Source of the DNA: Rhizobium vallis
GTDB taxonomy: Bacteria > Pseudomonadota > Alphaproteobacteria > Rhizobiales > Rhizobiaceae
Direction of reading: 5' to 3'
Length of the DNA: 64,000 bases
Assembly: GCF_003985155.1 (NCBI RefSeq)
Contig: NZ_ML133696.1
Span: 163,876 to 227,875 of the forward strand
Shown here: piece by piece, positions 1 to 7,334 of the stretch
How the letters are laid out: every line of letters starts with the position of its first letter
Numbering within the stretch: position 1 is the first letter of the stretch
The notes under the pieces: generated by a model
The model's database searches: none
Told to the model about the DNA's origin: nothing
What the model saw: only the letters and a program-made list of their open reading frames with translations
Made by a program: the position numbers and the translations under genes

Positions 1-307
1 GGTAGACCCGTTCCGCCGGCACAGAACCTCTCGATAAGAACGCCCAGACCTCGTCGTCGTAGCGGTTGCCGCGGGGCTCGTAGTCCTGCGAGAGAAGCAC
101 GCGTGTTGCATCCTCGATATACTCGAGGCCGGGAAGGACGATATCGATATCGATGAGCGGTTTGGCAGCCATTGCCGGTATGGAGGTGCTGCCGATGTGA
201 TCGACGGAGAGCGCGTTCGGCAGCAAGGCCAGCAGCCTGGCGCGGATGTGCCGGAAGGCCTGTGGCCAGTGCGGATCATAGCTCACGAGTTCAACCGGCT
301 TTTGCAT
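1..307 (-). CDS. GrpB family protein (UPF0157), C-terminus beyond window
   Basis: This is the N-terminal 102 codons of a GrpB/UPF0157 protein, running off the left edge of the window. The translation shows the family hallmark HIGSTSIP at about residues 37-44, followed by AAKPLIDIDI, which belongs to the nucleotidyltransferase-like fold of this family. No biochemical role is firmly established. Two in-frame ATGs lie at 313 and 307. A GGTGGAG Shine-Dalgarno sequence abuts the first and sits six bases before the second, so 307 is preferred. It is transcribed away from the next gene leftwards, and nothing in the window suggests an operon partner. The family assignment is strong; the function is unknown. 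Confidence 0.85.
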   Translation of the reverse strand, partial: MQKPVELVSYDPHWPQAFRHIRARLLALLPNALSVDHIGSTSIPAMAAKPLIDIDIVLPGLEYIEDATRVLLSQDYEPRGNRYDDEVWAFLSRGSVPAERVY

Positions 308-374
308 GGTCATCTCCACCCAGGGGGTGGGATTAGCGCATGATTCTTGCCGGATATCGATTCCGATTTCCGCG

Positions 375-1271
375 TCAGGCGCCTGTGGAATAGCGGTGGT
401 AGTCCTGCAGACCCTTGACCAGTGCGTCGAAGGTGACGCGGCAGCGCGGCGAGGTTTTCAGGCTCTCATGCATCGCCACCCATGTCCCGAGCGGAATGTT
501 GAACACCTCGGGCAGGATATGAATCAGATCGGGGTTTTCCCGTGCCAGCCCGGTTTGGCAGATGCCGATGCCGACGCCGGCGCGGATGGCGGAAAGCTGC
601 GCGAGATTGCTGTCGGACCGAAAGGCGAAATCGATGTCAGGCATGGAATAGCGGCTGATCATCAGGCGGATATAGGCCGTTTGCCGGTCGAAGCCGATGA
701 GGCGGTGCCTTGCAAGATCGGCAAGGGTCTCCGGTAAGCCGTGGCGCTCGATATAGCGGCGATGGGCGTGGAAGCCGAGCGGAAGATCGCCGATCCGGCG
801 CACGATGAGTGCATCTTGCCGGGGCTCGGCCATGCGCACGGCGATATCGGCTTCACGATTGAGAAGGTCCTCGATCGCATCGGATGCCGAGAGTTCGATC
901 TGGAGTTCCGGATAGGTCTCCTGCAGCGGCCCGAGGATGCGCGGCAGGATCTCGACGCCGACGATCTCGCTGGCGCTGACCCTGACGGTGCCGGCCACGC
1001 TCTCGCGCTGGCCGGATGCCGTCCGCAAAAGTGCTGCCGTGGTTGCGGCGAGCGTTTCGGCATAGGGCTTCAGAGCCAGTGCGGTGTCGGTCGGCAGCAG
1101 GCCGTTCGGCGAGCGGGTGAAGAGTTCGGCGCCAATTGCTTCTTCCAGCGCGTCGACATGGCGGCCTATGGTCGGCTGGGTCAATCCGAGTTCGCGGGCG
1201 GCGGCCGAAAGCGAACCTTGCTGCAGCACGGTCAGAAAACTCCGGTAGAAATCCCAGCTCAGCTCGCTCAT
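375..1271 (-). CDS. LysR family transcriptional regulator
   Basis: This is a 298-aa LysR-type regulator. The N-terminal winged helix (about residues 5-65, with LSAAARELGLTQPTIGRHVD as the helix-turn-helix) is followed by a periplasmic-binding-protein-like effector domain. It is divergent from an SDR-type epimerase gene starting at 1363, the usual arrangement for a LysR protein controlling its neighbour. A good sigma-70-like promoter faces it on the minus strand: TTGACT at 1301-1306 and TATACA at 1279-1284 with a 16-base spacer. This places the transcript start almost on the ATG at 1271, so the mRNA would be leaderless or nearly so. The effector and targets are unknown; control of the divergent gene is inferred. 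Confidence 0.92.
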   Translation of the reverse strand: MSELSWDFYRSFLTVLQQGSLSAAARELGLTQPTIGRHVDALEEAIGAELFTRSPNGLLPTDTALALKPYAETLAATTAALLRTASGQRESVAGTVRVSASEIVGVEILPRILGPLQETYPELQIELSASDAIEDLLNREADIAVRMAEPRQDALIVRRIGDLPLGFHAHRRYIERHGLPETLADLARHRLIGFDRQTAYIRLMISRYSMPDIDFAFRSDSNLAQLSAIRAGVGIGICQTGLARENPDLIHILPEVFNIPLGTWVAMHESLKTSPRCRVTFDALVKGLQDYHRYSTGA

Positions 1272-1278
1272 GTATTTT

Positions 1279-1306
1279 TGTATAACGGGCGCACTTATTT
1301 AGTCAA
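1279..1306 (-). promoter_or_regulatory. Predicted sigma-70 promoter of the LysR gene
   Basis: On the minus strand, TTGACT (1301-1306) and TATACA (1279-1284) are separated by 16 bases. The expected start point is near 1272, one base before the ATG at 1271. The shared intergenic space to the divergent gene at 1363 is A/T-rich and could also carry the LysR binding site. Confidence 0.5.
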
Positions 1307-1362
1307 TTTTGTTTATAAGAAGTAGCTGGCATCATGCCTTCATTCAATCGAAGGAGATGATC

Positions 1363-2382
1363 ATGAGCAGCGACACGAACAAGACGGCCCTCGTTCTCGG
1401 TGCCACCGGCGGTATCGGCGGGGCGGTCGCCCGAAAGCTTGTCGAGCGCGGCTGGCATATCTGGGCGCTTAACCGCAATGCGGCCAAGGCATCCCGAAGC
1501 CAGCCGGCGTTCGAGTGGGTGCAGGGCGACGCCATGAATGCAGGCGATGTACTGAAGGCGGCGGAGGGCGCCAGCCTGATCGTCCACGCCGTCAACCCGC
1601 CCGGCTATCGCGACTGGGAAAAGCTGGTGCTGCCGATGCTCGACAATACCGTCGCGGCTGCCCGAAGCGTGGGTGCGCGCATCGTGCTGCCCGGCACGGT
1701 TTATAATTTCGGACCAGACGCGCTCCCGATGCCGACCGAGGAAAGCCCGCAGCATCCCGTGACCAAGAAGGGGGCGATCCGCGTCGAGATGGAGAAGCGG
1801 TTGAAGGCTGCGTCGCAGTCCGGCACCGGCGTCATCATTGTTCGCGCCGGCGATTTCTTCGGCCCGGGCACGACGTCAAACAGCTGGTTCTCATCGGCCC
1901 TGGTCACGCCGGGCAAGCCGGTCGCCACGATCAAGAATCCGGCGCGTCGCGGCATCGGTCATCAGTGGGCCTATCTGCCCGATGTGGCCGAAACCATGAT
2001 CCAGTTGATCGCGCGGGCCGATCAACTGCCGCCGTTTGCCGTCTATCATATGGAGGGCTTCTGGGATGCTGACGGCATGCAGATGGCCGAAGCGATCAAG
2101 CGTGTGGCCGGCGGCAAGGCCAAGATCGCCGGCTTCCCCTGGTGGATCGTGCCGGTCGCCGCGCCCTTTATGCCGATCATGCGGGAGATCAAAGAGATGC
2201 GCTATCTCTGGAAGGTGCCGCTCAGAATGCGGAACGACAAGTTGACGGCCGAACTCGGCAAGGAGCCGCAGACGCCGATCGATGATGCGGTCAGGGCCTC
2301 GCTCGTGGCACTCGGCTGCCTGCCGGAGCCGCACCGCGAAACGGCCGCGGCCTTGATCAGCCATGTCGAGACCGGCCGTTAG
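1363..2382 (+). CDS. NAD-dependent epimerase/dehydratase (atypical SDR) family protein
   Basis: This is a 339-aa extended or atypical short-chain dehydrogenase. The N-terminal Rossmann signature GATGGIGGAVA lies at about residues 11-21, followed by an NmrA/epimerase-like fold. The start at 1363 is supported by AAGGAG at 1351-1356, six bases upstream; earlier in-frame codons lack a ribosome site. It probably uses NAD(P)H on an unknown small substrate in the cytosol. It is divergent from the LysR gene, which is its likely regulator. Its 3' end overlaps the convergent kinase-like gene by four bases. The fold is clear; the substrate cannot be inferred. Confidence 0.88.
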   Translation: MSSDTNKTALVLGATGGIGGAVARKLVERGWHIWALNRNAAKASRSQPAFEWVQGDAMNAGDVLKAAEGASLIVHAVNPPGYRDWEKLVLPMLDNTVAAARSVGARIVLPGTVYNFGPDALPMPTEESPQHPVTKKGAIRVEMEKRLKAASQSGTGVIIVRAGDFFGPGTTSNSWFSSALVTPGKPVATIKNPARRGIGHQWAYLPDVAETMIQLIARADQLPPFAVYHMEGFWDADGMQMAEAIKRVAGGKAKIAGFPWWIVPVAAPFMPIMREIKEMRYLWKVPLRMRNDKLTAELGKEPQTPIDDAVRASLVALGCLPEPHRETAAALISHVETGR

Positions 2383-3179
2383 GCGTCAAGCTCGGTCAGC
2401 GCGATCCGGGCCACCGTCAGGGCTTTCTCTGCCTGCTCGATGTTGGGATCGCCGAGGAACCAGGCAGCGGAAAGGCCGGAATAGGCGGCGATCCATTGCA
2501 GCAGCCGCTTCGGCTCGAGCCCGGCCTCGGCCGAGACGACGGCGAGCTGGCGGCGGAAGCGCTGGGGATCGGTAATCGTCGGCAGTTCCTCGTTGGCGAA
2601 GATGTTAGCGAAATCGAAGCCGCGCTCGCCGTGGAGCCGCTTCGGATCGATCGCCAGCCAGCCGCGCGTCTCGAAATCGAGGACATTCTCGTGGTGGATA
2701 TCGCCGTGGAGGACGGCGAGGTCGCGCGGATCGGCAAGGAGGGCGTTGGCAATTGCGGAGCAATCGGCAAGCGTGCCGCCATGTTTGCCGGCGGCCGGTT
2801 CGAGATCGCGGAACCAGCGGCTGAGGGGTACGGGATCGGGAAGCGGCTTTTCGCGCGGTGCATGCAGCCGGGCTGCGGTGCGGCAGAGAATGCGGCTCGC
2901 CTCGTCATCTTCGCCGTCCATCGCCATGGCAAGCAGCGAGCGTTTCCCGGTTGCCCTTTCCAACAATACAGCGTCACCCTCGTGGGCGTAGACATGAGCC
3001 GCGCCGTCGCCGTCCCACCACCGCATCAGCAGTGCGCCATATCGTTCATCGATATCGGTCGCGACCTTCAGCATGGCGGGTCTCTCCTGCCAGAGGACCG
3101 GCAACAGGCGGCTCGAATGGGTGATGATGGGCTCGCCGTCTGAGATGAGGGACCAGCGATCGAGATAGGAAGCAAACAT
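2379..3179 (-). CDS. Aminoglycoside/hydroxyurea antibiotic resistance kinase family (APH(6)-like)
   Basis: This is a 266-aa protein resembling streptomycin 6-phosphotransferases and related hydroxyurea kinases. The catalytic Brenner motif HGDIHHENVLDF lies in the second half and is followed by the metal-binding IDPKRLHGERGFDFAN segment, so the active site appears intact. The family phosphorylates hydroxyl groups of streptomycin-like aminoglycosides, but chromosomal members in soil bacteria often have unknown natural substrates. It stands alone on the minus strand, convergent with the SDR gene (4-bp overlap). The ATG at 3179 gives the normal family length. Actual resistance is not demonstrated by sequence. 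Confidence 0.85.
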   Translation of the reverse strand: MFASYLDRWSLISDGEPIITHSSRLLPVLWQERPAMLKVATDIDERYGALLMRWWDGDGAAHVYAHEGDAVLLERATGKRSLLAMAMDGEDDEASRILCRTAARLHAPREKPLPDPVPLSRWFRDLEPAAGKHGGTLADCSAIANALLADPRDLAVLHGDIHHENVLDFETRGWLAIDPKRLHGERGFDFANIFANEELPTITDPQRFRRQLAVVSAEAGLEPKRLLQWIAAYSGLSAAWFLGDPNIEQAEKALTVARIALTELDA

Positions 3180-3251
3180 GCGTCCTATATAGGGATATTG
3201 AATGCAGAAATCCCACCTCTCGGCGGGATTTCTTGATGCGGATAGAAAGGC

Positions 3252-4376
3252 TCAGGCGACCTTTTCGAGGGCGGGATAGTCGATGTAGCCCTTGGCGGTG
3301 CCGCCATAGAAGGTCGACTGGTCGGGCGTGTTGAGCGGCAGATTCTTTGCCAGCCGTTCGACGAGATCGGGATTGGCGATAAAGGGCTTGCCAAAGGCGA
3401 CGAGATCGGCGCGGCCGCTTTCGGCGGCATCGATCGCGAGATCGCGGTCATAGCCGTTATTGACCATCCAGCTGGCCTTGCCGCCAGCCTTTTCATAGGC
3501 TTGGCGCAGCGCCGCGTAATCGAAGGAGGGATTATCGCCCTGCTTGTAATCGCGCTCGCCGCCGGTCTGGCCTTCGACGACGTGGATATAGGCAAGGTCA
3601 TATTTGGCCAGCCTCTCGACGACGTAAGTGAAGGTCGCCTGCGGGTTGGAATCGTAGCTATCGTTCGACGGCGTGACCGGCGAAATGCGGATTGCGGTGC
3701 GGCCGGCGCCGATCTCCTTCACCACGGCATCGACGACTTCGAAAGTCAGGCGGGCACGGTTTTCGATCGAGCCGCCATACCGGTCGGTTCGGTCGTTGAT
3801 GCCATCGCGCATGAACTGGTCGAGGAGATAGCCGTTGGCGCCGTGGATTTCGACGCCGTCGAAACCGGCGTCGATCGCGGCGTGGGCGGCCTTGCGGTAA
3901 TCCTCGATGATGCCCGGGATTTCAGCGGTTTCGAGCGCGCGCGGCTCGGAGGTGTCGGCAAAGCTGCCGCTGCCGTCGGCATTGACCAGATAGGTCTTGG
4001 ACTTGGCGGTGCGGTTGGTGGAGGAGACCGGCTTGCCGCCGTCCGGCTGCAGCGTCGTGTGCGAGATGCGGCCGACATGCCACATCTGGACGACGATCTT
4101 GCCGCCGGCGGAGTGGACGGCATCGGTCACGCGCTTCCAGCCGTCGAGCGCTTCCTTGGTATAGAGGCCAGGCACGTTGGCATAACCCTGACCCTGATGG
4201 GTAATCGGGGTCGCTTCGGTGATGATCAGGCCTGATGTGGCGCGCTGGCGGTAATATTCGACATTGAGGTCATTGGGGATCGCGCCCGGCGAGCGGTTGC
4301 GGGTGAGCGGCGCCATGACGATGCGGTTCTTGACTGTGATGTCGCCAACTTTGGCGGGGTCGAAAAGCTTGGCCAT
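3252..4376 (-). CDS. Old Yellow Enzyme family alkene reductase (NemA-like)
   Basis: This 374-aa FMN-dependent ene-reductase has the OYE beginning FDPAKVGDITVKNRIVMAPLTRN and the active-site region FDGVEIHGANGYLLDQF with conserved His/Asn for phenolic or enone binding. Members reduce N-ethylmaleimide, nitrate esters and other electrophilic alkenes with NADPH. The start at 4376 is chosen because the family begins there and an AAAGGAC site precedes it; an upstream extension to 4463 lacks homology. It is the third gene of an ArsR-MFS-OYE operon (25-bp gap to the MFS gene), suggesting a response to electrophiles or xenobiotics, comparable in logic to nemRA although the regulator family differs. 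Confidence 0.93.
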   Translation of the reverse strand: MAKLFDPAKVGDITVKNRIVMAPLTRNRSPGAIPNDLNVEYYRQRATSGLIITEATPITHQGQGYANVPGLYTKEALDGWKRVTDAVHSAGGKIVVQMWHVGRISHTTLQPDGGKPVSSTNRTAKSKTYLVNADGSGSFADTSEPRALETAEIPGIIEDYRKAAHAAIDAGFDGVEIHGANGYLLDQFMRDGINDRTDRYGGSIENRARLTFEVVDAVVKEIGAGRTAIRISPVTPSNDSYDSNPQATFTYVVERLAKYDLAYIHVVEGQTGGERDYKQGDNPSFDYAALRQAYEKAGGKASWMVNNGYDRDLAIDAAESGRADLVAFGKPFIANPDLVERLAKNLPLNTPDQSTFYGGTAKGYIDYPALEKVA

Positions 4377-4401
4377 GATAGTCCTTTCTTTAGCGGGAGG
4401 A

Positions 4402-5568
4402 TCACTCGGCAGGGGCAAGCGCAGCTCGGCCCCTGGCGGAGAGATAGGTGAGCGCCGTCGCACCGAGGCCGATCAAGGCCATCAAGGCTGCGGCGAGCGG
4501 AACGCGGGTGAGATCGAAACCGGCGTCGATGACCAGGCCACCTGCCCAGGCGCCGAGCGCATTGCCGGTGTTGAAGGCGCCGATATTGATCGTCGAGACG
4601 AGGTTCGGGGCATCCTTGCCGAAACCGACGACGCCGACCTGAAGCGCCGGCACGGCGGCAAAACTTGCTGTTGCCCAGAGGAAGAGGGTGATTTCAGCCG
4701 GGATGAAGAAGCGGCTGGTATAGCTGAAGGCGAGGGAGGTGACGGCAATCGCGCCGAAGACGCCGGCAAGCGTGATGCCAAGGCGCCAATCGGCAAGCTT
4801 GCCACCGACGAGATTGCCGACGGTCAGCCCGAGGCCGATCAGGAACAGCGTCCAGGTGACACCCTCCGGTGAAACGCCGGTGACATCACGCAGCAGCGGC
4901 GCGATATAGGTGAAGAGGGCGAACATCGAGGCGGCGAAGAAGACGGTGGTGGAGAGCGCCAGCCACAGGCCGCCATTCTTGAGGGCGGCGATCTCGCGCA
5001 GGATGCTGCCGTTTTCCTGCTGCCTGTCCTTCGGCAGGATAGCGATCAGGCCTGCTATGGTGACGATGCCGATGACGGTGACGACACCAAAGGTGGCGCG
5101 CCAGCCATAGGCCTGGCCGATCGCGGTGCCGAGCGGCACGCCGAGAACATTGGCGAGCGTCAGCCCGGTGAACATCAGGGCGACGGCGCGCGCCTTGCGG
5201 TCTTCTGCGACGAGGCCGGCAGCGACGACCGAGCCAATGCCGAAGAAGGCGCCATGGCAGAGCGCGGTGACGACGCGGGCAATCATCAGCACCCAGTAGT
5301 CGCTTGACAGAGCGCAAAGCAGGTTGCCGGCGATGAAGAAGGCCATCAGCGCAATCAAGGCGGTGCGGCGCTTCAGCTTCGCAGTCGAAATGGCCATCAC
5401 CGGCGCGCCGATTGCGACCGCCAGAGCATAACCGGTGACCAGCCAGCCGGCCTGAGGGATCGTCACCGAGAGGTCGGCGGCGACCTCCGGTAGCAGGCCC
5501 ATGATGACGAATTCGGTGGTGCCTATCGCAAAGGAGCTCAAGGCGAGAACGAGAAGGGCGAGGGGCAT
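4402..5568 (-). CDS. MFS transporter (AraJ/YdhP-like, DHA1 family)
   Basis: This 388-aa major facilitator has 12 predicted transmembrane helices. The first helix carries the SFAIGTTEFVIMGLLPE signature typical of AraJ/YdhP/Cml-type exporters. It sits one base after the ArsR regulator stop (TAG-A-ATG) and before the OYE reductase, all on the minus strand, so it should be co-transcribed. It probably exports a small toxic compound or metabolite sensed by the ArsR protein. The substrate cannot be predicted from sequence. Confidence 0.92.
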   Translation of the reverse strand: MPLALLVLALSSFAIGTTEFVIMGLLPEVAADLSVTIPQAGWLVTGYALAVAIGAPVMAISTAKLKRRTALIALMAFFIAGNLLCALSSDYWVLMIARVVTALCHGAFFGIGSVVAAGLVAEDRKARAVALMFTGLTLANVLGVPLGTAIGQAYGWRATFGVVTVIGIVTIAGLIAILPKDRQQENGSILREIAALKNGGLWLALSTTVFFAASMFALFTYIAPLLRDVTGVSPEGVTWTLFLIGLGLTVGNLVGGKLADWRLGITLAGVFGAIAVTSLAFSYTSRFFIPAEITLFLWATASFAAVPALQVGVVGFGKDAPNLVSTINIGAFNTGNALGAWAGGLVIDAGFDLTRVPLAAALMALIGLGATALTYLSARGRAALAPAE

Positions 5569-5569
5569 T

Positions 5570-5869
5570 CTAGAGATCCTGTGTCAGCTGCTTCAGGAAA
5601 GCGGCGATCGTTTCTTCGTTGCGCTTGTAGAAGATCCACTGGCCGATGCGTTTGGTGGTGACGAGACCGGCGCGGTGCAGCGTTCCCAAATGGGCAGAGA
5701 CCGTCGACTGTGACAGGCCGCAGCGCTCGAACTGGCTGGCGCAGACACCCATTTCGAATGGATGCTCCTGCGAGGGGAAATGTTCCTCGGGATTTTTCAG
5801 CCAACTCAGAATGTCCATCCGGGTGGGATGGGCGAGGGCCTTGATAATCTCGTCTTTGTCCATCGTCAT
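5570..5869 (-). CDS. ArsR family winged-helix repressor
   Basis: This 99-aa ArsR/SmtB-type regulator has a winged helix with recognition helix LSQSTVSAHLGTLHRAGLV at about residues 52-70. Cys43 (in MGVCASQFERC) and Cys50 could form a redox or metal sensor, but the classical ELCVCDL metal box is absent. It heads the minus-strand operon with the MFS and OYE genes and probably represses it. A 14-bp palindrome lies just upstream at 5894-5907. In Sinorhizobium and Agrobacterium an ArsR gene lies at the same position beside the AbcR sRNAs, as recalled. ATGs occur at 5869 and 5863; neither has a strong ribosome site. Confidence 0.9.
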   Translation of the reverse strand: MTMDKDEIIKALAHPTRMDILSWLKNPEEHFPSQEHPFEMGVCASQFERCGLSQSTVSAHLGTLHRAGLVTTKRIGQWIFYKRNEETIAAFLKQLTQDL

Positions 5870-5893
5870 TCGCCGAACTATAAATCGTGTTTA

Positions 5894-5907
5894 ATCGATA
5901 TATCGAT
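5894..5907. promoter_or_regulatory. Palindromic operator candidate upstream of ArsR operon
   Basis: ATCGATATATCGAT is a perfect 14-bp palindrome centred about 31 bases upstream of the ArsR start codon. ArsR-family dimers bind such A/T-centred palindromes overlapping their own promoters, so autoregulation is a reasonable inference. Confidence 0.5.
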
Positions 5908-5977
5908 CGTCAGGCAACGATATGCAAATCACGGAGGCGTGAGGCGGCGAGTTTTATTGAATGAGCAAATTTTGGGC

Positions 5978-6092
5978 AAAAAAAGAGGGCCACCGGAAAA
6001 CCAGGGCCCTTTGAATTGTGAAGGTCAAAAACCTCCAGAGGGGAACAGCTAATGCGGTGGTACTGGGAGAGAAACCACAAAATGCATCAGCT
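5978..6092 (-). ncRNA. abcR: AbcR-type trans-acting sRNA (alpha-r15 family), copy 1
   Basis: This is a minus-strand small RNA of about 115 nt. It has a promoter TTGAAA-17 nt-CATATC (the -10 is the complement of 6099-6104) and predicted 5' end near 6092. Two unpaired pyrimidine-rich anti-Shine-Dalgarno segments follow, one reading CTCCCAG and one CCTCTGGAGG. A terminator hairpin (GGGCCCTGG, loop TTTT, CCGG, bulged U, GGCCC) ends in seven U at 5978-5984. The core is repeated almost exactly 222 bp away. AbcR1/AbcR2 of Sinorhizobium and Agrobacterium are Hfq-dependent repressors of ABC transporter mRNAs and occur in tandem beside lsrB, matching this locus. Which copy is AbcR1 cannot be told here. 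Confidence 0.85.
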
Positions 6093-6199
6093 GAGAGAGA
6101 TATGGTGCTTCCTTGTGCAGGTTTCAATGCTTTTTTGTGCATGTCTGCTATGCGCCGCACAATTTTTTTGCGGTGCGGCATTTATCGAGGAGGCAAGGC

Positions 6200-6315
6200 A
6201 AAAAAAGAGGGCCGCTGGAAAACCAGGGCCCTTATAAGTGTGAAGGTCAAAAACCTCCAGAGGGGAACAGCTAATGCGGTGGAACTGGGAGGAAAAGCCA
6301 CCATGTGCATCAGCT
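6200..6315 (-). ncRNA. abcR: AbcR-type trans-acting sRNA (alpha-r15 family), copy 2
   Basis: This is the second minus-strand copy, about 116 nt. The promoter is TTGCCG-17 nt-CATATC (the -10 is the complement of 6322-6327), giving a 5' end near 6315. The core at 6240-6292 matches the other copy at 6018-6070 in 51 of 53 positions. The terminator stem GGGCCCTGG/CCAG-C-GGCCC ends in seven U (6200-6206). Relative to copy 1 the stem keeps pairing (U-A instead of U-G) while the bulged base changes, which supports a selected RNA structure. Both promoters share an upstream CATGCACAAA element. Function is inferred from the family: Hfq-assisted silencing of nutrient-uptake mRNAs. Confidence 0.85.
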
Positions 6316-6415
6316 ATGTGCGATATGGTGGTTTAATGGGCAAACGGCAACCCTTATTTGTGCATGCCAGTCATGCGTCTTCTGCATAGTATGCAAAACG
6401 TCGACAAATCAGGGC

Positions 6416-7312
6416 TTAAAAGTTCCAGTTTCTGGCCTTGCTGACGATGAAATCGCGGAAGGCTTTCAGTTTGGCAGCGTTCTTGATTTCGTCGGGATAG
6501 CAGAAATAGGTGTCGAAGGAGGGAACGTCGGCATTGATCGCCAGCTGAATCAGGCCGGGATCGCGGCCGACGATGTAATCCGGCAGGCAGGCGACGCCGA
6601 TTCCGAGCAGGCAGGCGCGCTTGATCGAGGTCTGGCTGTTGATCTGCAGGTGCGGGATGCGCTTGTTGTCGGACGAGCGACCGGCGACCTCCAGCCAGTT
6701 GACATCGAGCAGGTAGCTCGGGGCCGGCTCACCGAACGTGATGATGCGATGATTGTCGAGATCCTCGATCTTCTGCGGCTCGCCATGGCGGTTGATGTAG
6801 GAGGGGGCGGCGTAGACGTGCATGTGCACGGTGAAGAGCTTGCGCTGAATGAGGTCGGACTGCTGCGGCTGGCGCAGGCGGATTGCGCAGTCGGCGTGGC
6901 GCATGTTCACATCCACTTCCTCGTTGTCGAGGATCAACTGGATCTGCACATCGGGATAGAGCTGGAGGAATTCCTGGATCTTGTCGGTCAGCCAACCCTG
7001 GCCGAGGCCGACAGTCGTCGTGACGCGCAGCTTGCCGGACGGCGTCTCCGTCGTTTCCGTCAGCTGCATCTTCACGGTTTCGAGCTTCAAGAGCACGTCA
7101 TGGGCGGTGCGGTAAAGCAGCTCGCCCTGTTCCGTCAGAATCAGGCCGCGCGCATGGCGGTGGAAGAGCTTGGTGCCGACATCCTGCTCCAGCGCGCTCA
7201 CCTGGCGGCTGATGGCGGATTGGGACAGATGCAGTTTGTCCGCCGCATGCGTGAACGAACCCGCCTCGGCAGCTGCGTGAAAAATACGCAGCTTGTCCCA
7301 ATCCAATGGCAT
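6416..7312 (-). CDS. lsrB: LysR family regulator LsrB
   Basis: This is a 298-aa LysR regulator starting MPLDWDKLRIFHAAAEAGSF, with helix-turn-helix HLSQSAISRQVSALE (about residues 28-42). The effector domain carries four cysteines (Cys142 in HADC, plus those in KRAC, GVAC and YFC), consistent with the redox-sensing cysteines described for Sinorhizobium LsrB. LsrB links oxidative stress to glutathione, LPS and symbiosis genes. The start at 7312 matches the family; the ATG at 7327 has no better ribosome site. It follows trxB by 22 bp on the same strand and precedes the AbcR sRNAs, whose abundance LsrB is reported to influence in relatives. Synteny makes the assignment firm. Confidence 0.88.
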   Translation of the reverse strand: MPLDWDKLRIFHAAAEAGSFTHAADKLHLSQSAISRQVSALEQDVGTKLFHRHARGLILTEQGELLYRTAHDVLLKLETVKMQLTETTETPSGKLRVTTTVGLGQGWLTDKIQEFLQLYPDVQIQLILDNEEVDVNMRHADCAIRLRQPQQSDLIQRKLFTVHMHVYAAPSYINRHGEPQKIEDLDNHRIITFGEPAPSYLLDVNWLEVAGRSSDNKRIPHLQINSQTSIKRACLLGIGVACLPDYIVGRDPGLIQLAINADVPSFDTYFCYPDEIKNAAKLKAFRDFIVSKARNWNF

Positions 7313-7334
7313 TCCCCCACCCCTCATGCCGATC

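Larger units (their letters stand above)
5978..6330. repeat. Tandem duplication carrying the two AbcR sRNA genes
   Basis: Two imperfect direct copies with a 222-bp period make up this stretch. Each contains a promoter, an sRNA body and a terminator. Between them, at 6154-6179, GCCGCAC and GTGCGGC form an inverted repeat around a T-rich loop. The spacer and 5' ends diverge while the cores do not. Confidence 0.75.

Noticed and set aside
2379..3179. Acquired streptomycin resistance cassette
   Set aside because: The gene is APH(6)-like but no mobile element or second resistance gene accompanies it, so it is treated as an intrinsic chromosomal kinase.
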